Shown: one piece after another, positions 31,819 to 40,255 of the stretch
How the letters are laid out: each line of letters begins with the position of its first letter
Numbering within the stretch: the first letter of the stretch is position 1
Assembly (NCBI GenBank): GCA_900314655.1
Contig: OMWC01000013.1
Location: 28,562-92,561, forward strand
DNA from: an uncultured Prevotellaceae bacterium
Lineage (GTDB): Bacteria > Bacteroidota > Bacteroidia > Bacteroidales > Bacteroidaceae
DNA length: 64,000 nucleotides
Direction of reading: 5' to 3'
Notes under the pieces: generated by a model
What the model was told of the DNA's origin: nothing
The model's database searches: none
What the model saw: only the letters and a program-made list of their open reading frames with translations
Translations under genes and position numbers: made by a program

Positions 31819-34266
31819 ATGAGAAAAAAGATTGTGATGGCTGCACTGCTCGGGATGAGCGTGACGGTCGTGAATGCTGCCCGCGAGGCGGATGGAGATT
31901 CGCTACGCATGGAGCAGTTGCAGGAAGTGGTGGTAAAAGGCGTATGGGTGCAGAAGAACGCGCCTTTTGCCGTAGCCAACATCAAGAAAGACGAATTACA
32001 GAAGTTCTCGAAGACGGGTAAGGAACTGCCTTTCCTCTTCGCTCAGACCCCGGGCGTACTGGCATGGGGCGAGAACGGACTGGGCACGGGAACCAGTTAT
32101 CTGCGCATTCGTGGTGCAGGCGACTCGCGCATCAACGTGACGCTCGACGGCGTGCCCCTGAACTCACCTGAAGATCAGGCTGTGTTCTGGGCCAATATGA
32201 ACTCCTACAGCGCGCTGCTGGGCGGTGTGCAGATTCAGCGCGGCGTGGGAACGAGTACCAATGGCGACGGTGCCTTCGGCGGCACGGTAGCCCTTTCGTC
32301 GAAGACTCCTTCGGAGAAAGCTGGCGGCGAAGTGAACTTCAGCTACGGTTCGTATAATACATTCAACGTGGGCGGTGCGTTCTCCACGGGTCTGCTGTGG
32401 AACCATCTGATCTTTGACGGTGCCTACCACGAGACCAATACCGACGGCTATATCCACGGCACCAGCGGACGCTCGGGCTCCTACTACGGCGGACTGACAT
32501 GGATCGACGATAAGTTCACCATCCGCTATAAGAACATCGGAAACTTCGAGAAGACCGGACAGGCATGGAATGCCGTGACTGCCGGTAACGACGACCTTTC
32601 GCTGATGGACGGCACCTATGGCTCGAAGACTGGCATCAAGACCTACAAGGATCTCTACGATGTAGGACTGGGGCGCTACAACTCGCTCTACGAGCATTTC
32701 ACATACGATGCTGACGGGAAGTTTGTGCGTGATGCCAACGGGAACTACCAGACAGAACGGTACATGATGAACAACGGGGAACCCTGGGACAAAACCACCG
32801 ATAACTTCTGGCAGAACCACAACATTCTCTCTGCCGCCTGGAACATCAACGAAAACTGGAGCACCACGGGCTCGCTCCACTATACCCACGGCTATGGTTA
32901 TTACAAAGAGTTCCGTTACGACAATAAAATCAAGAAACTCGGTCTGCCCAGTCCCGAATTCAACGGTGATGCCTTAGGAGGTGCAAAGAGAACCGACTGG
33001 GTGCGCAAAAAGGGACTAAAGCAGGATACCTACGGACTGGTATGGAACATCAACTACAAAGACAACGACTGGGACGTGATCGGCGGTCTGTCGGTACAAC
33101 AGTTCGACGGTAACCACTTCGGCTATGTCACCTATCTGAGTAACGATGCCCTGCGCACCCTTCTGATGAAGAACGGTGACTATCAGTATTACGACTCCGA
33201 TGCCAAGAAGTTCGACGGTAACGTCTTCATCAAGGCTCTCTATCACCTCACCGATAACTGGGATGCCTTTGCCGATATGCAGTATCGCCACGTGAATTAC
33301 AAAACCGATGGATACAACGACAAGTTCATTTACGACGAAGATGCCTACCTCTACAAGAAGCACTACCTGGACATTAACGAGAAGCACAACTTCTTTAACC
33401 CCAAGGCAGGCTTCAGCTTCCACAATGGCGGGCATCGCGCCTTCGCTTCACTGGCCTTAAGCCATCGTGAACCAGAAAGAAACAACTACACAGACAACGG
33501 TAACTACCCCGCCCCAAAGGCAGAGTCGCTGCTCGACTATGAGATGGGCTACAGTTATGCCACCCCGAAATGGCGCGCCGGTGCTACTCTTTATTACATG
33601 AACTACGACAACCAACTGGTTCAGACCGGTGCAAAGAGTGACATCGGCGAACCGCTGACAGCGAACGTCAAAGACTCCTACCGTACAGGTATCGAGCTGA
33701 CGGCAGGATACGATATCACCCCATGGCTCACCGTTGAGGGGAATGCAGCATTGAGCATCAACAAAATCAAGGATTTCGATGAGTTCGTGGAAGACTGGGA
33801 TGACTGGAAAGACAACCCCGATGCGGCAAAATACCATTGTGACGGCAACGGCGACGAGCTGCGCCAGTTCCATTACGACAACTCCACATTGGCTTTCTCT
33901 CCCTCGGCCATCCTCAACGGATTCCTTAACTTCCACTACAAAGGATGGCAAGCCGTATGGCACACGGGGTATGTGAGTCGTCAGTATCTGGATAACACAG
34001 AGAACAAAGACCGCTCACTGCCTGCCTACTCTACTACGAATGTCAACCTGAATTATACGCTTCCGTTGAAGGCCATCGGTGTGAAGGAGGCCATATTCGG
34101 CGTGAACCTGAGCAATATTTTTAATGCCCGGTATGCCAACAGCGGATGGGTATATTCTGCCATTGCCGAGAGCTATGGACACACCAACGACAACCGCTAC
34201 TACCAGATTGGCTACGTGCCCTCAGCCGGCTTCACGGCCATGGGCAGCATCACACTGAGATTCTAA
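31819..34266 (+). CDS. TonB-dependent outer-membrane receptor for thiamine (TPP-riboswitch controlled)
   Basis: It imports thiamine or its phosphates across the outer membrane using TonB energy. The 815-residue protein has a signal peptide (MRKKIVMAALLGMSVTVVNA), a TonB-box-like QEVVVKG, the plug domain (YLRIRGAGDSRINVTLDGVP, ALLGGVQIQRGVG) and a 22-strand-type barrel ending SAGFTAMGSITLRF with terminal Phe. It lacks the N-terminal carboxypeptidase-like domain of SusC proteins. The TPP riboswitch upstream and the PnuT and thiamine pyrophosphokinase genes downstream identify the ligand, matching the thiamine outer-membrane receptor arrangement described in Bacteroides thetaiotaomicron. The pnuT gene begins 6 nt after its stop. 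Confidence 0.9.
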   Translation: MRKKIVMAALLGMSVTVVNAAREADGDSLRMEQLQEVVVKGVWVQKNAPFAVANIKKDELQKFSKTGKELPFLFAQTPGVLAWGENGLGTGTSYLRIRGAGDSRINVTLDGVPLNSPEDQAVFWANMNSYSALLGGVQIQRGVGTSTNGDGAFGGTVALSSKTPSEKAGGEVNFSYGSYNTFNVGGAFSTGLLWNHLIFDGAYHETNTDGYIHGTSGRSGSYYGGLTWIDDKFTIRYKNIGNFEKTGQAWNAVTAGNDDLSLMDGTYGSKTGIKTYKDLYDVGLGRYNSLYEHFTYDADGKFVRDANGNYQTERYMMNNGEPWDKTTDNFWQNHNILSAAWNINENWSTTGSLHYTHGYGYYKEFRYDNKIKKLGLPSPEFNGDALGGAKRTDWVRKKGLKQDTYGLVWNINYKDNDWDVIGGLSVQQFDGNHFGYVTYLSNDALRTLLMKNGDYQYYDSDAKKFDGNVFIKALYHLTDNWDAFADMQYRHVNYKTDGYNDKFIYDEDAYLYKKHYLDINEKHNFFNPKAGFSFHNGGHRAFASLALSHREPERNNYTDNGNYPAPKAESLLDYEMGYSYATPKWRAGATLYYMNYDNQLVQTGAKSDIGEPLTANVKDSYRTGIELTAGYDITPWLTVEGNAALSINKIKDFDEFVEDWDDWKDNPDAAKYHCDGNGDELRQFHYDNSTLAFSPSAILNGFLNFHYKGWQAVWHTGYVSRQYLDNTENKDRSLPAYSTTNVNLNYTLPLKAIGVKEAIFGVNLSNIFNARYANSGWVYSAIAESYGHTNDNRYYQIGYVPSAGFTAMGSITLRF

Positions 34267-34272
34267 TTGCAA

Positions 34273-34893
34273 ATGGAACTGCATCCTTTTATCATAGAGC
34301 ACGGCCTCGACATCTTTACCACGGTGTTGGGCCTGCTCTATATATGGCTTGAATACAAGGCGCATATCGCCCTATGGTTAGTAGGCATCATCATGCCGGC
34401 TCTGGACATCTACCTGTACTATAGTCACGGGCTTTACGGTGATGCCGGCATGGCTGCCTACTATACCGTAGCGGCGATTTACGGCTATGCCGTATGGAAA
34501 TTTGGGAAGAAAAAGGGACAGGGCGAAGGAGAGGAGATGCCCATCACCCACATGCCGCGACGTCTGTATCTCCCCACCATGCTGGCTTTCGCAGCCATCT
34601 GGGCTGCCACCTACTTTGTGCTAGTGACATGGACCAACTCCACTGTACCTTTGCAGGATTCCTTCACCAATGCGCTCAGCTTCATTGGACTCTGGGCCCT
34701 GGCACGCAAATATGTCGAACAATGGCTTTGCTGGATTGTGGTGGACGTGATCTGCACCTATCTCTACATCGTGAAAGGCATTCCCTTCAAGGCATTCCTC
34801 TACGGACTCTATGTGGTGATTGCCATTATGGGCTACTACAAGTGGAAACGCATGATTATTACGGAACCGGGCACAGCCGCCACGAGCAAATGA
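34273..34893 (+). CDS. pnuT: Thiamine transporter PnuT (PnuC family)
   Basis: PnuT is an inner-membrane facilitator that lets thiamine into the cytoplasm, where phosphorylation traps it. The 206-residue protein has about seven hydrophobic segments, with the PnuC-family ending FIGLWALARKYVEQWLCWIV, DVICTYLYIVKG and YGLYVVIAIMGYYKWKR, which carry the substrate-contact W, N/D and Y positions of the family. The ATG at 34273 is chosen; a TTG at 34267 would begin directly after the receptor stop and is less likely. Its stop overlaps the kinase start (ATGA). The TPP riboswitch and neighbours distinguish it from nicotinamide riboside PnuC. Confidence 0.9.
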   Translation: MELHPFIIEHGLDIFTTVLGLLYIWLEYKAHIALWLVGIIMPALDIYLYYSHGLYGDAGMAAYYTVAAIYGYAVWKFGKKKGQGEGEEMPITHMPRRLYLPTMLAFAAIWAATYFVLVTWTNSTVPLQDSFTNALSFIGLWALARKYVEQWLCWIVVDVICTYLYIVKGIPFKAFLYGLYVVIAIMGYYKWKRMIITEPGTAATSK

Positions 34894-35555
34894 CACCACA
34901 ACAACCAAACATGCAGAACATAAGCCCGGCAGAATTCGATGCCGTGATTCTGGCCAACGGCGACTTCCCCACGGCCGAGACACCCCTGCGGCTGTTGCGG
35001 GAAGCCCCTTTCCTGTGCTGTTGCGACGGTGCAGCCGAGGCCGCCCTTGCCCGAGGGTTCCAGCCCGACGCCATCGTGGGCGACGGCGACTCGCTTTCCT
35101 TCACACTGAAATCCCGCTATGCCTCCATCATCCACACCGAGAGCGAGCAGGACGACAACGATCTGACCAAAGCCACCCGCTTCTGCAAGGCCAAAGGTTT
35201 CAGGCGTATTGCCTATCTCGGCGCTACCGGCAAGCGCGAAGACCACACCATTGGCAACATCTTCTTACTCCCCCATTACGTCAGACAATTCGGAGTCGTA
35301 CCCGAAATCTACACTGACCACGGGTGGTTTTCAGTTATCGAAGGAACGGCTGAACTCTCCACCTTCCCCGGGCAACAAGTGAGCCTCTTTAATATCACAG
35401 CTAAAAAAATAGAAGGCGAAGGTTTTAAATGGCTTCCTTTTTCTTACGATGAGCTTTGGCAAGGCACACTGAATGAAGCGAAAAGTAACCGTATTATTCT
35501 TAAAACAGACGGTATAATCATCGTATTCCGCAGTTATTTAGCAAAAAAAACATAA
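34890..35555 (+). CDS. Thiamine pyrophosphokinase
   Basis: It transfers pyrophosphate from ATP to thiamine, making TPP in the cytoplasm. The 221-residue protein has the catalytic-domain motifs CCDGAAEAAL, PDAIVGDGDSL, EQDDNDLTKATRF and YLGATGKREDHTIGN, and a C-terminal thiamine-binding beta domain (VSLFNITAKKIEGEGFKWLP, SNRIILKTDGIIIVF). The start at 34890 overlaps the pnuT stop by 4 nt; a second Met at 34911 is possible. The protein is single-domain. The product switches off its own operon through the riboswitch, giving a closed feedback loop of uptake and activation. Confidence 0.92.
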   Translation: MTPQQPNMQNISPAEFDAVILANGDFPTAETPLRLLREAPFLCCCDGAAEAALARGFQPDAIVGDGDSLSFTLKSRYASIIHTESEQDDNDLTKATRFCKAKGFRRIAYLGATGKREDHTIGNIFLLPHYVRQFGVVPEIYTDHGWFSVIEGTAELSTFPGQQVSLFNITAKKIEGEGFKWLPFSYDELWQGTLNEAKSNRIILKTDGIIIVFRSYLAKKT

Positions 35556-35591
35556 AAAGGAAGCAAAATGTTTGTATTTTGAACAACGATA

Positions 35592-35622
35592 TTTGCAATT
35601 ATGAATTTTTTTTGTATTTTTG
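35592..35622 (+). promoter_or_regulatory. Promoter of a candidate small RNA
   Basis: TTTG (35592-35595), a 19-bp spacer and TATTTTTG (35615-35622) match the Bacteroidetes consensus well. No open reading frame follows before the terminator at 35739. Confidence 0.65.
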
Positions 35623-35628
35623 CAAAGT

Positions 35629-35769
35629 GAAAAAATAATTTAACGAAATATTATTTTATCGCTATTGCGTTAAAATAGTTCATACTTGTGAAAGTATGCA
35701 TTTCCTATAAACTTGAGTTAATTTAGTTTTAATGTGAGAACAGCCAAGTCGTGAGACTCGGCTGTTTTT
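35629..35769 (+). ncRNA. Candidate ~140-nt small RNA between the thiamine operon and dnaA
   Basis: The interval starts at a consensus promoter and ends at a strong intrinsic terminator, and has no plausible coding frame. It is AT-rich and contains a perfect 7-bp hairpin with a GTGA loop (CATACTT-GTGA-AAGTATG, 35681-35698). The terminator hairpin also has a GTGA loop. It could be an independent small RNA. I cannot assign it to a known family from the sequence alone. Confidence 0.5.
35739..35769 (+). terminator. Intrinsic terminator
   Basis: AACAGCC-A-AGTC pairs with GACT-C-GGCTGTT around a GTGA loop and runs into TTTTTAT. It ends the candidate small RNA and any read-through from the thiamine operon, and lies just before the dnaA stop on the other strand. 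Confidence 0.85.
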
Positions 35770-35801
35770 ATATCATAATTACAAATTGGAAACAAAAGAA
35801 A

Positions 35802-37211
35802 CTAATTCTTGATCATGAAGGATTGCTCGATACTCGACATTTCACTCTGAAAGGCTGCATCCACCTGCAAACGTTTACCAATGGTATTACAACTGTGAAT
35901 AACCGTGCTATGGTCACGCCCTCCCACAAGCTTACCGATACGGGACGCAGGCAGCTTGGTGTACTTCTGAGCTAAATACATCGAAATCTGACGTACCAGA
36001 ACAATCTCATGCTTACGGCTCCTGCTGGAGAGAGCCGACTCACTCACATTGTAATGACGACATACAGACTCCACAATGTCATCAATGGTCAACGGCTTGT
36101 CATCCACCTTCACGGCACGTTTGATGATGCGCTCAGCCAATTTGAGATTGATACTGGCATTGTCCACAATTGAATAGGCAAGCAATGAATTGATGACACC
36201 TTCCAAATCGCGCACGCTGCCGTTGGCCGTCTCAGCTATATACTGAACCACATCTGCAGGAATCTTAAGGCCATCACGCTTAATCTTACTGTTGAGAATA
36301 TCCACACACAACTGAGTGTTAGGTTTCTCCACCTCGGCAATCAGGCCACAAGAGAAGCGCGTAAGAAGACGCTCTGGCATTCCCTTCAAGTCAACCGGAG
36401 GACGATCGCTTGCCAAGATGATACGTTTGCCATTACGGAACAAATGGTCGAAGATGTGGAAGAAGGTCTGCTGCGTCTTAGGAGCCGTCATCCATTCCTG
36501 TATATCATCTACAATCAGCACGTCTATTGTCTGATAAAAAGCGATGAAATCATTCGTGCGGTTTTGCATCACAGAATTTGAGAACTGCACCTGAAACAAA
36601 CGGGCACTCACATAAAGCACTCGCTTCTGAGGATAAAGTTCCTTGGTACGCACTCCGATGGCATTAATTAGGTGAGTTTTACCACAACCGGAAGGACCAT
36701 ATACAAACATCGGGTTAAACTGAGTGCTGTTAGGATGCTCAGCAATGGAAAGCCCCACCGAACGTGAAAGTCTATTGCTGTCACCTTCTATATAATTAGC
36801 AAAGGTATGGTGAGGATCAAGTTGCGAGTCAATATCCTGAGGCTTTACGGTATCGAGAACCGTCGGAGACTGATTTCCACGCGTCTTAGGCTTAGGTGCT
36901 TCGATATTGGCAGACTCCGTTCCCTCTACTTTCTGGGTGATATTGTTCTGCTTATCGGTAAGCACACTATAATTGAGTTTAGTCCCCTCGCCAAAAAAAC
37001 GTATCAGCGTCTTCCGCATCAGATCAACGTAGTTCTCTTCCAAGTATTCGTAAACGAACATACTTGGAATGCCAACGAGAATCTCCCTTGTCGCAGGTTT
37101 ATACGACTTGAAGACAATCGGCCTAAACCAGGTGTTGAACTGTTGCTCCGAAACGTTGTCTTTGATCATTTGCAGACAATTGTCCCAAAGAGCATGAGGG
37201 TTAATACTCAT
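35802..37211 (-). CDS. dnaA: Chromosomal replication initiator DnaA
   Basis: DnaA binds and opens the replication origin as an ATP-bound filament. The 469-residue protein has domain I (ALWDNCLQMIKDNVSEQQFNTWF, contacts with helicase and DnaD/DiaA-type partners), a linker (about 90-135), the AAA+ core with Walker A YGPSGCGKTHL and Walker B LIVDDIQEW, sensor motifs (ILASDRPP, GSVRDLEGVINSL), and domain IV with the DNA-binding signature GGRDHSTVIHSC. It is a single gene with a consensus promoter at 37257-37288. dnaN or recF are not adjacent, as is usual in Bacteroidales. Confidence 0.98.
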   Translation of the reverse strand: MSINPHALWDNCLQMIKDNVSEQQFNTWFRPIVFKSYKPATREILVGIPSMFVYEYLEENYVDLMRKTLIRFFGEGTKLNYSVLTDKQNNITQKVEGTESANIEAPKPKTRGNQSPTVLDTVKPQDIDSQLDPHHTFANYIEGDSNRLSRSVGLSIAEHPNSTQFNPMFVYGPSGCGKTHLINAIGVRTKELYPQKRVLYVSARLFQVQFSNSVMQNRTNDFIAFYQTIDVLIVDDIQEWMTAPKTQQTFFHIFDHLFRNGKRIILASDRPPVDLKGMPERLLTRFSCGLIAEVEKPNTQLCVDILNSKIKRDGLKIPADVVQYIAETANGSVRDLEGVINSLLAYSIVDNASINLKLAERIIKRAVKVDDKPLTIDDIVESVCRHYNVSESALSSRSRKHEIVLVRQISMYLAQKYTKLPASRIGKLVGGRDHSTVIHSCNTIGKRLQVDAAFQSEMSSIEQSFMIKN

Positions 37212-37575
37212 ATTTAAGTTAATGTAGCCTTATTTCATTCGACATTTTTTCAAGTGCAAAATTAAATCTTTTTCCCCAAAAAAGCAAATGTGGCTTTTTA
37301 TCATTTTTTAAATCTTTCAGCGTAAGTCGCGTAATTTAGGCACTTTAAGGATAATCAAAACCTATTTACAAAAATAAGGTGTTGCAAAATTACAAGACAC
37401 TGAGAACAAAGGACTTACAAAAACAGCACTCAAAAGAGCACACGCTAATTTGAATGTGCAAGAAATCGTTAGAAGTATGCTATTTTACGAGATTTACAAG
37501 AAGTTGCGACATACTTTCTAAAAGTCGGCAACAATTTAGACAAAATTTAAATTACCTTCTTTCTTAAGGTTTCTT
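37212..37575. other. 364-bp AT-rich gap upstream of dnaA
   Basis: Besides the dnaA promoter I see no gene, RNA or repeat. No clear cluster of TTATCCACA-type DnaA boxes is visible, so there is no support for an origin here. Confidence 0.5.
37257..37288 (-). promoter_or_regulatory. dnaA promoter
   Basis: On the minus strand, TTTG (37285-37288), a 20-bp spacer and TAATTTTG (37257-37264) match the Bacteroidetes consensus. The leader would be about 40 nt. Confidence 0.8.
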
Positions 37576-38481
37576 TTATTTTTGTTTATCCTTCCTTCCG
37601 AACAACGAAAAATGCACATAGCGTTTGGGGTGTGCCTTCAAGTCAATCAGAAGCGAATCTGCATCATTGGCCGTTGAACTCAGATGGTTGTAGAGGGAAG
37701 CATCGCGCATCAGCAAACCAAGAGTTCCTTCGTTTGAGTTAATCTTTTCTGTCAGCGCCTGCACATTAGCCAGCGTAGTATTGACTTTTGCCATCGTTGC
37801 GTCAATATCCACCTTTGCCAGATTACCTGTCAGCGTATTGGCATTATCAAGTACCCCGTTGGCTTTTCCTATCATACCGGGTACTTGAGCATTCAGCGAC
37901 CCCATCAGCTTATTGGCTTCGCGAGTGGTGGTAGTTAGATTGCCGGTCGTCACCTCTATATTCTTCAACGACTGTGCAATAGCAGGATTAGCCAACAGGG
38001 TGTTCACACTGTTGAGAATACTGTCCAGTTTGGGCAACATCTGCTCCACGGCTGGTATCAGTGTGGCAGCTTTGGCCATCAGTCCGGAAGCAAGTTCTCC
38101 GGGAATGGTCTCACCGGGTTCCACCCTTTCACGTGGATTATTGGCCAACAGCAGATTCACCCGCACGTTGCCCAGCATATCACTCTCTATCACAGCCGAT
38201 GAACCTTTGGGAATACGCATCTTGGTATCAATATCTATTGCTACCTTTGTTTTTCCTTCGTGAGAATAATCATAATCGATGGAACGGACGGTTCCTACCG
38301 GATAACCATCAGCATAAATAGGACTCGATGACGCAAGTCCAGAAACATCCTTGAATGAAACATAATAAACATCTCCTTTCGAGAACGTATTAAGTCCTTT
38401 CAGGAAGTTCATGCCAACAAAGAGAATGAACAATCCGAATAATGCCACAAGGGCTATCATTACTTCTTTTCCGTGTTTCAT
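37576..38481 (-). CDS. MlaD/MCE-domain protein (lipid transport)
   Basis: This is an inner-membrane-anchored periplasmic component of an MCE lipid transport system, which moves phospholipids between the membranes. One N-terminal helix (VMIALVALFGLFILFVGMNF) precedes the MCE domain (about 38-120: YYVSFKDVSGLASSSPIYAD, GYPVGTVRSI, RIPKGSSAVIESDMLGNV). A long helical, Asn/Leu-rich tail (about 140-270: SLKNIEVTTGNLTTTTREAN) ends with HFSLFGRKDK, as is common in Bacteroidetes MlaD-like proteins. The length of 301 aa is typical. It lies 58 nt behind the amidase. No ATPase or permease partner is adjacent. Confidence 0.9.
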   Translation of the reverse strand: MKHGKEVMIALVALFGLFILFVGMNFLKGLNTFSKGDVYYVSFKDVSGLASSSPIYADGYPVGTVRSIDYDYSHEGKTKVAIDIDTKMRIPKGSSAVIESDMLGNVRVNLLLANNPRERVEPGETIPGELASGLMAKAATLIPAVEQMLPKLDSILNSVNTLLANPAIAQSLKNIEVTTGNLTTTTREANKLMGSLNAQVPGMIGKANGVLDNANTLTGNLAKVDIDATMAKVNTTLANVQALTEKINSNEGTLGLLMRDASLYNHLSSTANDADSLLIDLKAHPKRYVHFSLFGRKDKQK

Positions 38482-38539
38482 TTGATGTTCTATGATTTAT
38501 TAATAATTAGAGTCCTTAAAGGCCTTAATATCTTGATGA

Positions 38540-39784
38540 TTATTTTCTTCTGTTCCGGTACTCCCGGATAGCAGCCTGGACATCTGTTTTCTCTCCATTC
38601 TTAAAGGCAATGATAAACGCCTGAGGAAATTTGGTCAGCAGCGACTTGCGCAACTGGTATATTTCCTGATAATCAGTGGATGACCCCACCGTATATTTAT
38701 AGAGCCCCTTCTCCTGATAGCAGTCTGCGTCGTTTTCACCTTTCAGTTGACTGCTGTTCTTTCTAAGTTTCGTATCAGTTGCCAGAATCTGAACCTTAAA
38801 CACAGGAGCATTGTCTGTCTGTAATGGTTCCACTTGTGAACGGATAGGATCCTGGCTTACAGAAACTTCTTCTTGTTTCGATTCATTAGCCATACGATTC
38901 CCGTTATTAGCCAAATCCTCATTTTTTCTTTGAGGCTCCTCCTTTACCTCGGGAGGAACGATGGTCGGCACTGTTACCTCCTCTTTTTTTTTAGGAGTTT
39001 GGTAAGGCACCACGACATTCTGGTCGTACTTCTTCCGATAGCGGGTAAAAGCACGATAAATTCCTCGGGCATGATTTTCGATACCACTTTCTGAATTTAG
39101 CAACCTCTCCTCATCACTCGTCGTGATAAAACCCAGCTCTATCAGACAACTCGGCATCGAGGTAGCGCGAAGCACCAGGAATCCTGCCTGATGAACACCC
39201 TTGTTGGGACGTCCAGCCTGAGCACATACATCCTGCTGAATCATCTTTGCCAGTTCAACACTTTTAGCCATGTTCTTGTCCTGTATGAACTCAAACATGA
39301 TATAACTCTCAGAAGAGTTTGGGTCGAACCCCTGATAGCGTTGCTTATAGTCTTTCTCCACCAGAATCACGGAGTTCTCACGCTTTGCCACATCCAGATT
39401 CTCGGCAGCTCGGTGCATACCCAATGTATATACTTCAAAGCCACGGGCTATCTTTCCTTTAGGCAGAGCATTTGTATGCACACTGATAAAAAGGTCGGCC
39501 TTAGCCTTGTTGGCAATATTAGCACGTTCGCTGAGCGGTATAAAGACATCTGTCTTACGAGTATAGATGACTTTCACATCAGGACAGTTCCGCTCCACCA
39601 TCCTGCCGAAAGCCAATGCCACCTTCAGGTTGATATTCTTTTCCTTCGACATACTGCCCAACGCACCAGCATCGTGTCCACCATGTCCGGGATCGATAAC
39701 AAGCGTGAAGCGATGGTCTGCTGCTTTGGCCGGAAGGACCAAAGTCAGTATCACTGCTATGATGAAAATCAATCTTTTACTCAT
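38540..39784 (-). CDS. N-acetylmuramoyl-L-alanine amidase (Amidase_3) with C-terminal SPOR-like region
   Basis: It cleaves the amide bond between muramic acid and the stem peptide of peptidoglycan in the periplasm. A signal peptide (LIFIIAVILTLVLPAKA) precedes the zinc amidase domain with VIDPGHGGHDAGA (zinc His), the catalytic/zinc Glu region near EKNINLKVAL, DLFISVHTNA (zinc His) and LIELGFITTSDEE. A polar linker (about 265-325) leads to APVFKVQILATDTKLR ... GLYKYTVGSSTDYQEIYQLR, a SPOR-like domain that would bind denuded glycan at division sites. The ATG at 39784 is used; an upstream Met would fall between the -7 element (39794-39801) and the signal. The MCE gene follows. Confidence 0.92.
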   Translation of the reverse strand: MSKRLIFIIAVILTLVLPAKAADHRFTLVIDPGHGGHDAGALGSMSKEKNINLKVALAFGRMVERNCPDVKVIYTRKTDVFIPLSERANIANKAKADLFISVHTNALPKGKIARGFEVYTLGMHRAAENLDVAKRENSVILVEKDYKQRYQGFDPNSSESYIMFEFIQDKNMAKSVELAKMIQQDVCAQAGRPNKGVHQAGFLVLRATSMPSCLIELGFITTSDEERLLNSESGIENHARGIYRAFTRYRKKYDQNVVVPYQTPKKKEEVTVPTIVPPEVKEEPQRKNEDLANNGNRMANESKQEEVSVSQDPIRSQVEPLQTDNAPVFKVQILATDTKLRKNSSQLKGENDADCYQEKGLYKYTVGSSTDYQEIYQLRKSLLTKFPQAFIIAFKNGEKTDVQAAIREYRNRRK

Positions 39785-39793
39785 TATCGCCTG

Positions 39794-39801
39794 CAAAATT
39801 A
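39794..39801 (-). promoter_or_regulatory. -7 element very close to the amidase start
   Basis: TAATTTTG on the minus strand lies only 9 nt before the ATG. Transcription from it would start within a few bases of the start codon, implying a nearly leaderless mRNA. No clear -33 TTTG is at the right distance. Confidence 0.45.
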
Positions 39802-39814
39802 ATGATTTCTATTG

Positions 39815-39842
39815 AAAAACCGAAGAATCAGCGTAGGTTTTT
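39815..39842 (-). terminator. Weak terminator-like hairpin after folB
   Basis: AAAAACC (39815-39821) and GGTTTTT (39836-39842) form a 7-bp AT-rich stem, 42 nt downstream of folB and just before the amidase promoter. A terminator role is only suggested. Confidence 0.35.
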
Positions 39843-39883
39843 TATGATTTGTGACACTTTAGGTATTTAAAGTCCTTGAAGTT

Positions 39884-40255
39884 TCATTTCTTTACTCTCA
39901 AAAAGACCGTTGCACCATCGCCATCGGCACCCATCGGCGGATTCTGCTTTGTAAGCTCTATATCTACTGTTGTGGCTTGGGAAAACGTCTCCAAAATGCG
40001 CTCGCCAATCCGGCCTGCCACATGTTCGAGCAGGCAGGATGGCGTTTGCATCTCCTTATTTATGATTTGATATAATTCAGCATAATTCAACGTATCCTCC
40101 ACATTGTCACTCTCTACAGCTTTCTCAAGGTTACAGCAAACACGTACGCTGACTACATAGTCACCGCCCACCACTCTTTCCTGTGGCAGAACACCGTGCT
40201 TTGCCGTAAAGCGTAGCCCTTTCAGTTCTATATAGCTGCTTTCAACTCTCATCAT
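39884..40255 (-). CDS. folB: Dihydroneopterin aldolase
   Basis: FolB converts dihydroneopterin to 6-hydroxymethyl-dihydropterin in folate synthesis. The protein (123 aa) has the family layout: SYIELKGLRFTAKHGVLPQE (substrate contacts), DYVVSVRVCCNLEKAVESDN, VEDTLNYAELYQIINKEM with the conserved Tyr/Glu region, and LEHVAGRIGERILETF. It ends VDIELTKQNPPMGADGDG, the usual K-x-PP motif. The start at 40255 overlaps the nrdJ stop by 4 nt (ATGA); a longer frame to 40405 lies wholly inside nrdJ and is rejected. Coupling to ribonucleotide reductase fits a shared role in DNA precursor supply. Confidence 0.93.
   Translation of the reverse strand: MMRVESSYIELKGLRFTAKHGVLPQERVVGGDYVVSVRVCCNLEKAVESDNVEDTLNYAELYQIINKEMQTPSCLLEHVAGRIGERILETFSQATTVDIELTKQNPPMGADGDGATVFLRVKK

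Noticed and set aside
34494..34889. N-terminal extension of thiamine pyrophosphokinase
   Set aside because: The frame runs inside pnuT; the ATGA overlap at 34890 gives a normal family length.
37212..37575. Replication origin next to dnaA
   Set aside because: No clear DnaA-box cluster or dnaN neighbour is visible; GC-skew over the whole genome would be needed to decide.
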